From positions 1 to 64,000 of the forward strand of contig CAJUTE010000008.1 of assembly GCA_910589555.1 (NCBI GenBank): a stretch of DNA of 64,000 nucleotides. The letters run 5' to 3'. The notes under the pieces are model-generated. The model was not told the origin of the DNA, did not search any database, and saw only the letters and a program-made list of their open reading frames with translations. Made by a program: the position numbers and the translations under genes. Shown here in pieces: positions 1 to 7,637 of this stretch; position 1 is the first letter of the stretch, and each line of letters starts with the position of its first letter. Source of the DNA: an uncultured Muribaculum sp. Lineage in GTDB: Bacteria; Bacteroidota; Bacteroidia; Bacteroidales; Muribaculaceae.

Positions 1-32
1 AGGCTGCAAGCACAACGCTTGCAGCCTTTTTT
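1..32 (+). terminator. Rho-independent terminator of a gene left of the window
   Basis: A perfect 10-bp stem (1-10 with 18-27) closes a 7-nt loop and is followed by a T-rich run at 26-32. It would end a + strand transcript entering from outside the window. The TPR gene converges on it. Confidence 0.8.
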
Positions 33-40
33 ATTTTATT

Positions 41-77
41 AAGGTCGTTAAGGTCCTTAGGGGCGTTAATGAGGGTG
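41..77. repeat. Degenerate 9-nt intergenic tandem repeat, copy 1
   Basis: The stretch reads as consecutive 9-mers of the form AAGGTCSTT (41-49, 50-58) followed by more diverged units, and runs up to the TPR stop codon. It matches the 9-nt family found at 16747, 29075, 48633 and 57076. This is the weakest of the five copies. Confidence 0.5.
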
Positions 78-860
78 TTATTGGAGGGCTTTTAGCAGGT
101 CGCGGCGGGCGTCGTCGGTGAGATAACGCATTTTGTTAAGGTAGGCTCGGTAGAGGTATAGCTCTTTGTCATTGGGGTCTAATTCGAGCCCTGAAGTGAT
201 GTCGGCTGATGCTTCTCCTAATCGTTGTAACATGAGATAGCATACGGCACGGGCGCAATAGAGCTTTGCTGAGGGATTAATTTCGAGTGCTGTGGTGTAA
301 TAGGGGATGGCGTCGATCCATTGTTCTATAGCTGAATGGTAAGAGCCGTTGGCTATAAAGGTCTCAATTTTTTCGGGGGCTATTTCTTTGAGACGGTTGC
401 AATCGGCGAGCGCTTGAGCTGTGTCGCCTCTTCGCAATGAGAGCATAGCATGGTCGTAAAGGGGTTCAACGAGCGCTGAGTCGAGCGATATTATTTTGGT
501 GAGATCTTCGTAGGCTTCATTTTCACGTTGCAGCGAGAGCAAGACGTCGGCGCGGTTTAAGAGCACTGTCACTGACTTTGGCGCTAAACTGTTGGCGCGA
601 TTCAGTGTGGCGAGAGCGAGACTGTCTTCCCCGAGGTTGTAATATATGATGCCGAGGTTGGACATCAACAGGATGTTTGAAGGGTTGTCGGGTCGCAATT
701 TCATCGCTTCTTCGAGCGCTGTGGCGGCGTCTTTCCATCTGCCTTCGGCTATTGCCGCGTCGGCATCTCCGGCGAGATCGTAATATGTTTGGGAAAATAC
801 AGCTGTCGGCGCGCAGCATATCGCAGCGCCCATTATTAAAGATTGAAGTCGATTGTTCAT
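78..860 (-). CDS. Exported TPR-repeat protein
   Basis: A 260-aa protein with a probable signal peptide (residues 1-23, ending AVFSQ) followed by about six tetratricopeptide repeats that fill the rest of the chain, with recurring A..L..A..L.P patterns such as ALEEAMKLRPDN and ALEINPSAK. TPR arrays are protein-interaction scaffolds; the partner cannot be read from the sequence. The frame is open to 1001, but the ATG at 860 is chosen because it begins the signal peptide and lies about 20 bp downstream of a TAnnTTTG box at 882-889. The gene is divergent from the zapA operon and convergent with a terminator at the window edge. Presumably periplasmic. Confidence 0.8.
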   Translation of the reverse strand: MNNRLQSLIMGAAICCAPTAVFSQTYYDLAGDADAAIAEGRWKDAATALEEAMKLRPDNPSNILLMSNLGIIYYNLGEDSLALATLNRANSLAPKSVTVLLNRADVLLSLQRENEAYEDLTKIISLDSALVEPLYDHAMLSLRRGDTAQALADCNRLKEIAPEKIETFIANGSYHSAIEQWIDAIPYYTTALEINPSAKLYCARAVCYLMLQRLGEASADITSGLELDPNDKELYLYRAYLNKMRYLTDDARRDLLKALQ

Positions 861-881
861 TAGTAGTGAATTTTGATACTG

Positions 882-889
882 CAAAATTA
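882..889 (-). promoter_or_regulatory. Promoter -7 box for the TPR gene
   Basis: Read on the - strand the sequence is TAATTTTG, matching the Bacteroidetes TAnnTTTG element, 22 nt upstream of the chosen ATG. A clear -33 TTTG is not obvious. Confidence 0.55.
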
Positions 890-930
890 CTTTTTCTTGG
901 AGATAACCGTTGAAAAAGAAGCATAAATTT

Positions 931-962
931 ATTGGGAATATAATATTTTTATCGTACTTTTG
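931..962 (+). promoter_or_regulatory. Promoter of the zapA-rny region
   Basis: TACTTTTG at 955-962 matches TAnnTTTG, and ATTG at 931-934 lies 20 nt upstream in the -33 position. The first ATG of the operon follows at 979. Confidence 0.65.
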
Positions 963-978
963 TAAAAAATTGGATTTA

Positions 979-1272
979 ATGGCTATTGACTTGGCAGACA
1001 CATTATCCCGTATTGTCAGGAAAGCTGAATCGCTTACTGACCGTTACGAGGTTCTGAGTGAGGCAAAGCAGGAGGCTGATGCCCGTATCGCAGAATTGGA
1101 GGATCTTGTGTCGGGGCTTGAAGAGGAGGTCCGGCGGCTTAAAGCCGAGGTGGAATATCTCACGGTAGTCAATGTGATCTCCCCGACAAGGGAGGATATT
1201 GACCGGAGTCGAGCCAAACTGTCCGGATTAGTGCAGGAAATCAATAAATGCATCGCCGATTTGACCGAATGA
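979..1272 (+). CDS. Small coiled-coil protein upstream of ZapA
   Basis: A 97-aa hypothetical protein. Residues about 15-60 are rich in heptad-like Leu/Val positions among Glu, Lys and Arg (AELEDLVSGLEEEVRRLKAE), which predicts a coiled coil. The C-terminus ends in a second helix. Frame is open from 910, but the ATG at 979 fits the promoter at 955-962. It ends 4 bp before zapA, so the two are co-transcribed. I infer a partner role beside ZapA in cell division, since small coiled-coil proteins often sit there in Bacteroidetes, but nothing in the sequence proves it. Confidence 0.75.
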   Translation: MAIDLADTLSRIVRKAESLTDRYEVLSEAKQEADARIAELEDLVSGLEEEVRRLKAEVEYLTVVNVISPTREDIDRSRAKLSGLVQEINKCIADLTE

Positions 1273-1276
1273 TGCA

Positions 1277-1570
1277 ATGAAAGATAAACTGAATATAACA
1301 ATAAAATTGGGTGACCTTGCCCCTTTGGGCATGGCAGTCGATTATAAGGGCGAAGAAGAGGTGCGTCTGGCTGAATACTATGTCAATCGAGTGTTTGACA
1401 AGTGGTATGAAAGCCGTCCCGCCAACAGGACATCAAAGGATATCCTTGGAATGGTAGCCCTGCATTTCGCCAAGCTTTACATTCAGGAGCAAAGAAAGAA
1501 TGAGAAAGCGGTGGCGGAATTGGAGAGATTTGAGAAAGAGCTCGACCGGATATTGCTGAAGGTCGACTAA
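1277..1570 (+). CDS. zapA: Cell division protein ZapA
   Basis: The 97-aa protein has the ZapA layout: an N-terminal strand-rich part (LNITIKLGDLAPLGMAV) that forms the globular head, then a C-terminal coiled-coil helix (about residues 45-97). ZapA binds FtsZ and promotes bundling of protofilaments at the Z-ring in the cytoplasm. It lies 4 bp after the small coiled-coil gene. A structured RNA element and then rny follow. Length and placement are normal for Bacteroidetes ZapA. The sequence is diverged enough that the call rests on overall pattern and context rather than on a signature residue. Confidence 0.8.
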   Translation: MKDKLNITIKLGDLAPLGMAVDYKGEEEVRLAEYYVNRVFDKWYESRPANRTSKDILGMVALHFAKLYIQEQRKNEKAVAELERFEKELDRILLKVD

Positions 1571-1656
1571 AAAAGAATTTTTCGAAGTTTAACCTGCACT
1601 TTCAGACGAGCAGGGGCAGTAATGTCCCGCGATGCGTCTGGCGGTGCTTTTTTTAT
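1571..1656 (+). ncRNA. Structured RNA between zapA and rny (6S-like candidate or elaborate terminator)
   Basis: A three-part hairpin spans 1596-1647. GCAC (1596-1599) pairs with GTGC (1644-1647), CAGACG (1603-1608) pairs with CGTCTG (1635-1640), and GGGGCA (1613-1618) pairs with TGTCCC (1623-1628). The tip is a GTAA tetraloop of the GNRA type, and T7 follows at 1648-1654. Two internal loops separate the helices. In gammaproteobacteria 6S RNA (ssrS) follows zapA, so a short 6S RNA is an option. The simplest alternative is an intrinsic terminator or attenuator before rny, for which I see no separate promoter. Confidence 0.5.
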
Positions 1657-1675
1657 TTAAATATAATTATATATC

Positions 1676-3220
1676 ATGGGTACACTTTTATTATCCATAG
1701 TAGTTGGAGTAATCGCCGCCGTAATAGGGGTGGTGATAACAATCATAGTGCAGCGTTCGTCGGCTCGCAGCCGTTCAAAGGTGATTATTGATGAAGCCCG
1801 CCAAGAGGCTGAGATGATCAAGCAGAAAAAACTTTTCGAGGCACGCGAGGAGGAATTGCAGATTAAAGCTGATGCCGAGAAGGCAGCCAATGCCAAAATG
1901 AGTAAAATTCAGCAGACCGAGGCTCGTATCAAGCAGCGTGAGCTGCAACTCAACCAGCAGCAGGGCGACATCGCACGCAAGCGTAATGAGCTTGATGCCA
2001 TGAAGAGCAATCTTGATGCCCAGGCTGCCGCTGTCGACAATCAGCGTGGCGAGCTTGACAAGCTTATCCGCGACGCTCAGGACGAGCTTGAGCATATCTC
2101 AGGTCTCTCTGTCGAGGAGGCAAAGGAGAAGCTTATCGAGTCGCTCAAGGATGAAGCCAAGACTGCCGCCGCAAGTTATATCAACGATATAATGGACGAG
2201 GCTAAGATGACCGCCAATAAGGAGGCTAAGCGCATAGTGGTTCAATCAATACAGCGCGTGGCTACCGAAACGGCTATAGAAAACTCCGTTACAGTGTTCC
2301 ACATCGATTCTGATGAGATAAAGGGCCGTATCATCGGTCGTGAAGGCCGTAATATCCGCGCGCTTGAGGCTGCTACCGGAATAGAGATCATTGTCGATGA
2401 CACTCCTGAGGCAATTGTGCTTTCAGGTTTTGATCCTGTGCGCAGGGAAATCGCCCGTCTTGCCCTTCATCAGCTTGTGGCTGACGGTCGTATTCATCCG
2501 GCACGTATCGAAGAGGTTGTAGCCAAGGTGCGTAAGCAGATTGAGGAGGAGATTGTGGAAACCGGTAAGCGCACAGCTATCGACCTCGGTATCCACGGAC
2601 TGCATCCCGACTTGATCAGAATGGTGGGTAAGATGAAGTATCGTTCAAGCTACGGTCAGAACTTGCTGCAGCATTCACGTGAAACCGCCAATCTTTGTGC
2701 CATCATGGCATCAGAGCTCGGGCTTAATCCGAAGAAGGCGCGTCGTGCCGGCTTGCTACATGACATAGGCAAAGTGCCCGATGAAGAGCCTGAATTGCCC
2801 CACGCACTGCTCGGAATGAAGCTTGCTGAGAAGTATAAAGAAAAACCGGAAATATGCAACGCCATCGGCGCCCATCACGACGAAATCGAGCAGACCACCC
2901 TTCTGGCTCCCATCGTTCAGGTGTGTGACGCCATATCAGGTGCCCGTCCCGGTGCTCGCCGTGAGATAGTCGAGGCATATATCAAGCGTCTTAATGACCT
3001 TGAGCAGCTCGCTTTGTCTTATCCCGGAGTCATCAAGACTTACGCTATTCAGGCTGGACGTGAATTGCGCGTGATTGTCGGAGCTGACAAGATCGACGAT
3101 GTTGAAACTGAAAAGCTGTCGGCTGAGATCGCCAAGCGCATCCAGGATGAAATGACTTATCCGGGTCAGGTTAAGATCACAGTGATCAGAGAGACACGTT
3201 CGGTAAGTTTCGCAAAATAA
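1676..3220 (+). CDS. rny: Ribonuclease Y
   Basis: The 514-aa protein has the full RNase Y architecture. There is an N-terminal membrane helix (about residues 3-25), a long Glu/Lys/Gln-rich coiled coil (about 30-200), a KH RNA-binding domain with the IIGREGRNIRALE loop, and an HD domain with HDIGK and a downstream HHDE. The enzyme is a membrane-anchored endoribonuclease that starts mRNA decay. The ATG at 1676 has no Shine-Dalgarno sequence, as is usual here. It lies 105 bp after zapA, separated by a structured RNA. ricT follows after 15 bp, which is notable because RicT controls RNase Y targets in Bacillus. Confidence 0.97.
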   Translation: MGTLLLSIVVGVIAAVIGVVITIIVQRSSARSRSKVIIDEARQEAEMIKQKKLFEAREEELQIKADAEKAANAKMSKIQQTEARIKQRELQLNQQQGDIARKRNELDAMKSNLDAQAAAVDNQRGELDKLIRDAQDELEHISGLSVEEAKEKLIESLKDEAKTAAASYINDIMDEAKMTANKEAKRIVVQSIQRVATETAIENSVTVFHIDSDEIKGRIIGREGRNIRALEAATGIEIIVDDTPEAIVLSGFDPVRREIARLALHQLVADGRIHPARIEEVVAKVRKQIEEEIVETGKRTAIDLGIHGLHPDLIRMVGKMKYRSSYGQNLLQHSRETANLCAIMASELGLNPKKARRAGLLHDIGKVPDEEPELPHALLGMKLAEKYKEKPEICNAIGAHHDEIEQTTLLAPIVQVCDAISGARPGARREIVEAYIKRLNDLEQLALSYPGVIKTYAIQAGRELRVIVGADKIDDVETEKLSAEIAKRIQDEMTYPGQVKITVIRETRSVSFAK

Positions 3221-3235
3221 TAAGCCGTTACCGTT

Positions 3236-4570
3236 ATGTCGAACGACAACGAAGATATAAAGTCGCAGGAAACTGATGGCGATCAGGTAGCGCCCTCCTG
3301 CGGTTGTTGCCGGCGCGGAGATGCCGTAGAGGCTCCTCGCGGCAAGTTGCATTGCTATAATTGGCTCGGTGATATTCCGGGAGGATATGCCGATTCAAAT
3401 ATAGTGGAGGTGCAGTTTAAGAATACCCGCAAGGGATATTATAAAAACAGCACAAATCTTAAGCTTGAGATCGGCGACCTTGTCGCCGTAGAGGCTTCAC
3501 CCGGTCATGACATAGGCACCGTGACTCTCACCGGTCAGCTTGTGGCTGTGCAGATGAAAAAGGCTAACATGAAGCCTGATGCAGAGATAAGACGCATTTT
3601 CCGCAAGGCAAAGCCTGCCGACATTGAAAAATATGAGGAGGCAAAGGCTAAGGAGAATGATACGATGATACGTTCCCGAAAGATAGCGGAAAATCTGAAG
3701 TTGAACATGAAAATCGGTGACGTAGAGTATCAGGGCGACGGAAACAAAGCCATATTCTACTACATAGCCGATGAGCGCGTGGACTTCCGCCAACTTATCA
3801 AGGTGCTCGCTGATACATTTAAGGTGCGCATTGAGATGAAGCAGATCGGAGCGCGCCAGGAAGCCGGAAGGATAGGGGGTATCGGTCCTTGCGGACGTCC
3901 GCTGTGTTGCTCGAGCTGGATGACAAATTTTGTCTCTGTGGCAACGAGCGCCGCCCGTTTCCAGGATATATCGTTGAATCCACAGAAGCTTGCGGGACAA
4001 TGCGCCAAGCTGAAGTGTTGTCTCAACTTTGAGGTCGACACCTATGTGGAGAGTGTGAAGCGGATGCCTTCACGCGACATCACGCTTGAAACAGCCGACG
4101 GCACTTTCTATCATTTCAAGAGCGACATCTTTAAACGCGAGATCACATACTCCACCGATAAGTCGGTTGCCGCCAATCTTGTGACTATCAGCGCAGATAG
4201 AGCCTTTGAGGTTATCTCGATGAACAAGCGTGGGGAAAAACCTGAGAAGCTCGGACTGGAGAATGGAGATAAAAAGGCTGAGAGAAAAGAGTTTGTGGAT
4301 CTTGTAGGACAGGATTCCCTTACCCGATTTGACAAGGCAAAGAAGAAGAAAAAGAAGAGTTCAGGCAATAATGGCGGGCAGCCCAAGGGTCAACGCCAGC
4401 AGTCGGGCGATGCTCCACAACGCCAGAAACCTCAGGGCGACGGAGGCAACCGCCAGCGTCAGCCTCGTCAGCAGGGAGGCGAAAATCGTCCTAACCGTCC
4501 TCGTCGCGACCGCAACCGTAATGAGGGTGAAAACTCATCGCCTAAACCACCGCAACCATCCAATGAATAG
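3236..4570 (+). CDS. ricT: PSP1-domain protein RicT/YaaT-like
   Basis: The 444-aa protein carries a PSP1 domain (about residues 30-290) with the conserved cysteines in GPCGRPLCC and CAKLKCCLNFE, plus an extra N-terminal CGCC. In Bacillus, RicT acts with RicA and RicF in a complex that binds iron-sulfur clusters and directs RNase Y processing; neither partner is visible here. The C-terminal 70-80 residues after KKKKKK are a disordered tail of Gln, Arg, Asn, Gly and Pro that could bind RNA. It sits 15 bp after rny and overlaps gldH by 8 bp, so co-expression is likely. Confidence 0.88.
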   Translation: MSNDNEDIKSQETDGDQVAPSCGCCRRGDAVEAPRGKLHCYNWLGDIPGGYADSNIVEVQFKNTRKGYYKNSTNLKLEIGDLVAVEASPGHDIGTVTLTGQLVAVQMKKANMKPDAEIRRIFRKAKPADIEKYEEAKAKENDTMIRSRKIAENLKLNMKIGDVEYQGDGNKAIFYYIADERVDFRQLIKVLADTFKVRIEMKQIGARQEAGRIGGIGPCGRPLCCSSWMTNFVSVATSAARFQDISLNPQKLAGQCAKLKCCLNFEVDTYVESVKRMPSRDITLETADGTFYHFKSDIFKREITYSTDKSVAANLVTISADRAFEVISMNKRGEKPEKLGLENGDKKAERKEFVDLVGQDSLTRFDKAKKKKKKSSGNNGGQPKGQRQQSGDAPQRQKPQGDGGNRQRQPRQQGGENRPNRPRRDRNRNEGENSSPKPPQPSNE

Positions 4571-5033
4571 ACTGTTGTTGTTTCCGGCGCTTTTTTTGCT
4601 CGCGATGTTGGTGTCGTGTGGCGTAAGCCCTAACGACTACAGCGAATTCCGGCAATTGCCTGCCGAGGGATGGCACTATGACGATTCACTACGCTTTAAC
4701 CCGCATATTGCCGATTCGGTTGCAGTGGGTCGATTGGTTGTTGCCGTGCGTCATAACAATGCATATTCCTACCGCAATCTGTGGCTTGAGGTCACGCGGC
4801 ACGACAATTCAGGCAAGATCCATAGGGATACGGTCAATATGCAGCTTTGCGACCGTTACGGACGTTGGCATGGCAGAGGGTTCGGAGCCGAATATCAATA
4901 TTCCGATACTCTTCCCGGATATACCCGGTTGATGCGTGATTCATCAATCATAGTGCGTCACGTGATGCGTGTTGATAATCTCGGCGATGTTGAACAAATT
5001 GGAGTCACGTTCGTTGCATCTGAAAGAGAATAA
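4563..5033 (+). CDS. gldH: GldH-type lipoprotein
   Basis: A 156-aa lipoprotein with a signal peptide and lipobox LVSC at residues about 17-20. The body contains the pattern of the GldH family (W.Y.DSLRF, RNLWLEV.RH, GRWHGRGFG). GldH was named in gliding Flavobacterium but is kept in non-gliding Bacteroidales, where its role is unknown; it sits in the cell envelope. The ATG at 4563 overlaps the end of ricT in another frame. A longer frame begins at 4329, but it encodes the antisense-like shadow of the RicT tail, so the start giving a signal peptide is preferred. Confidence 0.82.
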   Translation: MNRLLLFPALFLLAMLVSCGVSPNDYSEFRQLPAEGWHYDDSLRFNPHIADSVAVGRLVVAVRHNNAYSYRNLWLEVTRHDNSGKIHRDTVNMQLCDRYGRWHGRGFGAEYQYSDTLPGYTRLMRDSSIIVRHVMRVDNLGDVEQIGVTFVASERE

Positions 5034-5049
5034 TATAATTTCATATAAT

Positions 5050-6234
5050 ATGGAACCCCTTTTTGCATTTACCCCCGTAGAAGAGATAGAGCAGCGTATA
5101 CGGCGCATTCAGTCAGAGATGGCGATTGAAGGCATCGATGCATTGCTTGTCACCAGCAACACTAATATATATTACACCACGGGGCGTGTGATAAACGGCT
5201 ACGTATATATCCCGGTCAACGGGCAGGCTGTTTATTTCATACGTCGTCCTGCCGGTATAGAGGGGGATAATGTCATTTATATCCATAAGCCCGAGCAGAT
5301 TCTTGAGAAGATAAAAGGCGCGGGCATTTCCAGCCCCCGTATCATGGGATATGAGCTTGGCGCGCTTGACTGCATGACATTTGACCGTCTTGCAAAGGCA
5401 TTCAGCGGAGTGACGGCTTTCAATGCCACACCGTTGCTGCGCAGGGTGCGTGCCGTGAAAAGCGCCTATGAGCTTGAGAAGCTCAGAGAGTCGGGAGTGA
5501 AGCATGAGCGAGTCTATCGCCGCATCCCCCACATCTATCATGAGGGCATGACCGATATCGAGCTTCAGATAGAGATAGAGCGTGTGTCGCGCCTTGAGGG
5601 TTGCCTTGGACAATTCCGCATTGCCGGCGAGTCAATGGAGCTATTTATGTCCAATATTCTTGCCGGAGATAATGCCGATGTGCCCACCCCTTACGATTTT
5701 GCGATGGGGGGCCGAGGGCTGGATCCGTCGCTTCCGGTAGGTGCCGACGGCACTGTAATCAAAGCCGGGATGAGCGTGATGGTCGATTCCAACGGTAATT
5801 TTACTGGTTATATGACCGATATGACCCGTGTATACTCGCTGACCGAGCTTGACGACCTTGCACGTCGCGCCCATCAATGTTCCATCGATATTTGCCACCG
5901 TCTTGAAAAGGAGGGTAGGCCGGGCATCGCTGCGTCGTTGCTCTACGAAATAGCAGTGGATATGGTAAAGGAGAGAGACCTTGAACGCTATTTTATGGGA
6001 CACAACCAGAAGGCAGGGTTCATAGGCCACGGAGTGGGAATCGAGATCAATGAACTCCCCGTCATTGCTCCTCGCAGCCGCGATATACTTGCCTTGAACA
6101 ATGTGATTGCTATTGAGCCAAAATTTGTAATACCTCATGTGGGTGCCGTCGGCATTGAGAATACATACGTTGTCACCGATGACGGGCTTAAATCATTGAC
6201 CAACGCTCCTGAAGAGATTGTAAGTTTATTATGA
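5050..6234 (+). CDS. Xaa-Pro aminopeptidase-like M24 metallopeptidase
   Basis: A 394-aa cytoplasmic protein with the creatinase-like N-terminal domain (about 1-150) and the pita-bread M24 domain (about 160-394). Expected metal ligands are visible: Asp in VMVDSNG, Asp in GYMTDMTR, His in GFIGHGVG, Glu in IAIEPK and Glu in VGIENTY. The family removes N-terminal residues before proline. The frame is open from 4969, but the ATG at 5050 is preferred because it follows the gldH stop by 16 bp and gives the family-typical start. It overlaps cca by 4 bp (ATGA), so translation is probably coupled. Confidence 0.88.
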   Translation: MEPLFAFTPVEEIEQRIRRIQSEMAIEGIDALLVTSNTNIYYTTGRVINGYVYIPVNGQAVYFIRRPAGIEGDNVIYIHKPEQILEKIKGAGISSPRIMGYELGALDCMTFDRLAKAFSGVTAFNATPLLRRVRAVKSAYELEKLRESGVKHERVYRRIPHIYHEGMTDIELQIEIERVSRLEGCLGQFRIAGESMELFMSNILAGDNADVPTPYDFAMGGRGLDPSLPVGADGTVIKAGMSVMVDSNGNFTGYMTDMTRVYSLTELDDLARRAHQCSIDICHRLEKEGRPGIAASLLYEIAVDMVKERDLERYFMGHNQKAGFIGHGVGIEINELPVIAPRSRDILALNNVIAIEPKFVIPHVGAVGIENTYVVTDDGLKSLTNAPEEIVSLL

Positions 6235-7637
6235 ACCTTTCCGACAGGATAGACCAACCGATATTTCATAAAGTCGGCTCAGTTGCCGATGAGATCAACC
6301 GTGAATGCTATGTGGTGGGGGGATATGTGAGAGACCTTTTCCTGCACCGCCATTCCAAGGATATAGATTTTGTTACCGTGGGCAGCGGTATTGAAGTCGC
6401 CGAAGCTGTAGCCCGCAAATTGGGCGCCAAGTGCAATGTGTTTCGCAACTTCGGAACCGCTCAGGTGAAAAATCATGATTTCGAACTTGAATTCGTAGGC
6501 GCCCGCCGCGAGTCGTATCACCGGGAGAGCCGCAACCCTATCGTTGAGGACGGCACGCTTGATGACGATCTCGCCCGCCGTGATTTCACGATCAATGCCA
6601 TGGCTATTTCGGTAAATGCCGGAAATTTCGGCGAACTGATCGACCCATACGATGGCATAGGCGATCTCGACTATCAGTTGATACGCACTCCGCTTGATCC
6701 CGATATCACATTCAGCGACGATCCTCTGCGCATGATGCGTGCCATACGGTTTGCCACTCAGCTCGCGTTTACCATCGACGATGAGACTTTCGACGCTATC
6801 CGCCGCAACGCTTCACGCATAGAGATAATATCGAAAGAGCGCATAGCCGACGAGCTGATGAAGATAATGGCGTCGCCGATGCCCTCGATAGGATGGGTCC
6901 TGCTTCACAATAGCGGGCTTCTTCCGCTGATTTTCCCTGAGCTTGAGGCTATGTCGGGAGTGGAGGTCATGCAGGGCAGAGGTCATAAGGATAACTTTTA
7001 CCACACCATGGAGGTGCTCGACAAAGTGGCTCGTGCCAGCGATAACGTGTGGCTTCGCTGGGGGGCGCTTCTCCATGACATAGCCAAGCCGGTGACCAAA
7101 CGGTGGGACGGCAAGATAGGCTGGACATTCCATAATCATAATTTCATCGGGTCTAAGATGGTGCCACGCATCTTCAAGAACATGAGGCTGCCTCTTAACG
7201 AGAAGATGAAATATGTGCAGAAGCTCGTTGAGCTCCACATGCGGCCTATAGCGCTCGTGGAGGATGTGGTCACTGACTCGGCGGTGAGAAGGCTCCTGTT
7301 TGATGCCGGCGACGATATAAACGACCTCATGACGCTTTGCCGTGCCGATATCACGTCGAAGAATCAGGACAAGGTGCGCCGCTTCCTCGACAACTTTGAT
7401 CTTGTCGAGGAGAAGATGGTTAAGCTTGAGGAGAAGGACCGTGTACGCAATTTCCAGCCTCCTGTATCGGGCGAGGAGATAATGGCGATATTCAACCTTT
7501 CTCCATGCCGCGAGGTGGGATTGATAAAGGAACGCATCAAGAATGCCATTCTTGACGGCGAGATCCCTAATGAACGCGAAGCAGCCCTGTCGCTGATGTA
7601 CAAGGCTGCCGCAGAACTTGGAATCGCTATACCGTAG
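6231..7637 (+). CDS. cca: CCA-adding tRNA nucleotidyltransferase with HD domain
   Basis: A 468-aa class II nucleotidyltransferase. The head shows GGYVRDLFL and DIDFV (metal-binding carboxylates), then LARRDFTINAMA and the ERIADEL motif of CCA/poly(A) polymerases. An HD domain with WGALLHDIAKP lies at about residues 255-360. The enzyme adds or repairs the CCA end of tRNAs. It begins inside the stop of the M24 gene and ends 11 bp inside the end of recQ on the other strand, so the two genes share their 3' ends. Poly(A) polymerase is the alternative, but this form is the single class II enzyme usual in Bacteroidales. Confidence 0.93.
   Translation: MNLSDRIDQPIFHKVGSVADEINRECYVVGGYVRDLFLHRHSKDIDFVTVGSGIEVAEAVARKLGAKCNVFRNFGTAQVKNHDFELEFVGARRESYHRESRNPIVEDGTLDDDLARRDFTINAMAISVNAGNFGELIDPYDGIGDLDYQLIRTPLDPDITFSDDPLRMMRAIRFATQLAFTIDDETFDAIRRNASRIEIISKERIADELMKIMASPMPSIGWVLLHNSGLLPLIFPELEAMSGVEVMQGRGHKDNFYHTMEVLDKVARASDNVWLRWGALLHDIAKPVTKRWDGKIGWTFHNHNFIGSKMVPRIFKNMRLPLNEKMKYVQKLVELHMRPIALVEDVVTDSAVRRLLFDAGDDINDLMTLCRADITSKNQDKVRRFLDNFDLVEEKMVKLEEKDRVRNFQPPVSGEEIMAIFNLSPCREVGLIKERIKNAILDGEIPNEREAALSLMYKAAAELGIAIP

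Noticed and set aside
4329..4562. N-terminal extension of GldH
   Set aside because: It overlaps the ricT tail in another frame and lacks a signal peptide; the ATG at 4563 gives a lipoprotein signal.
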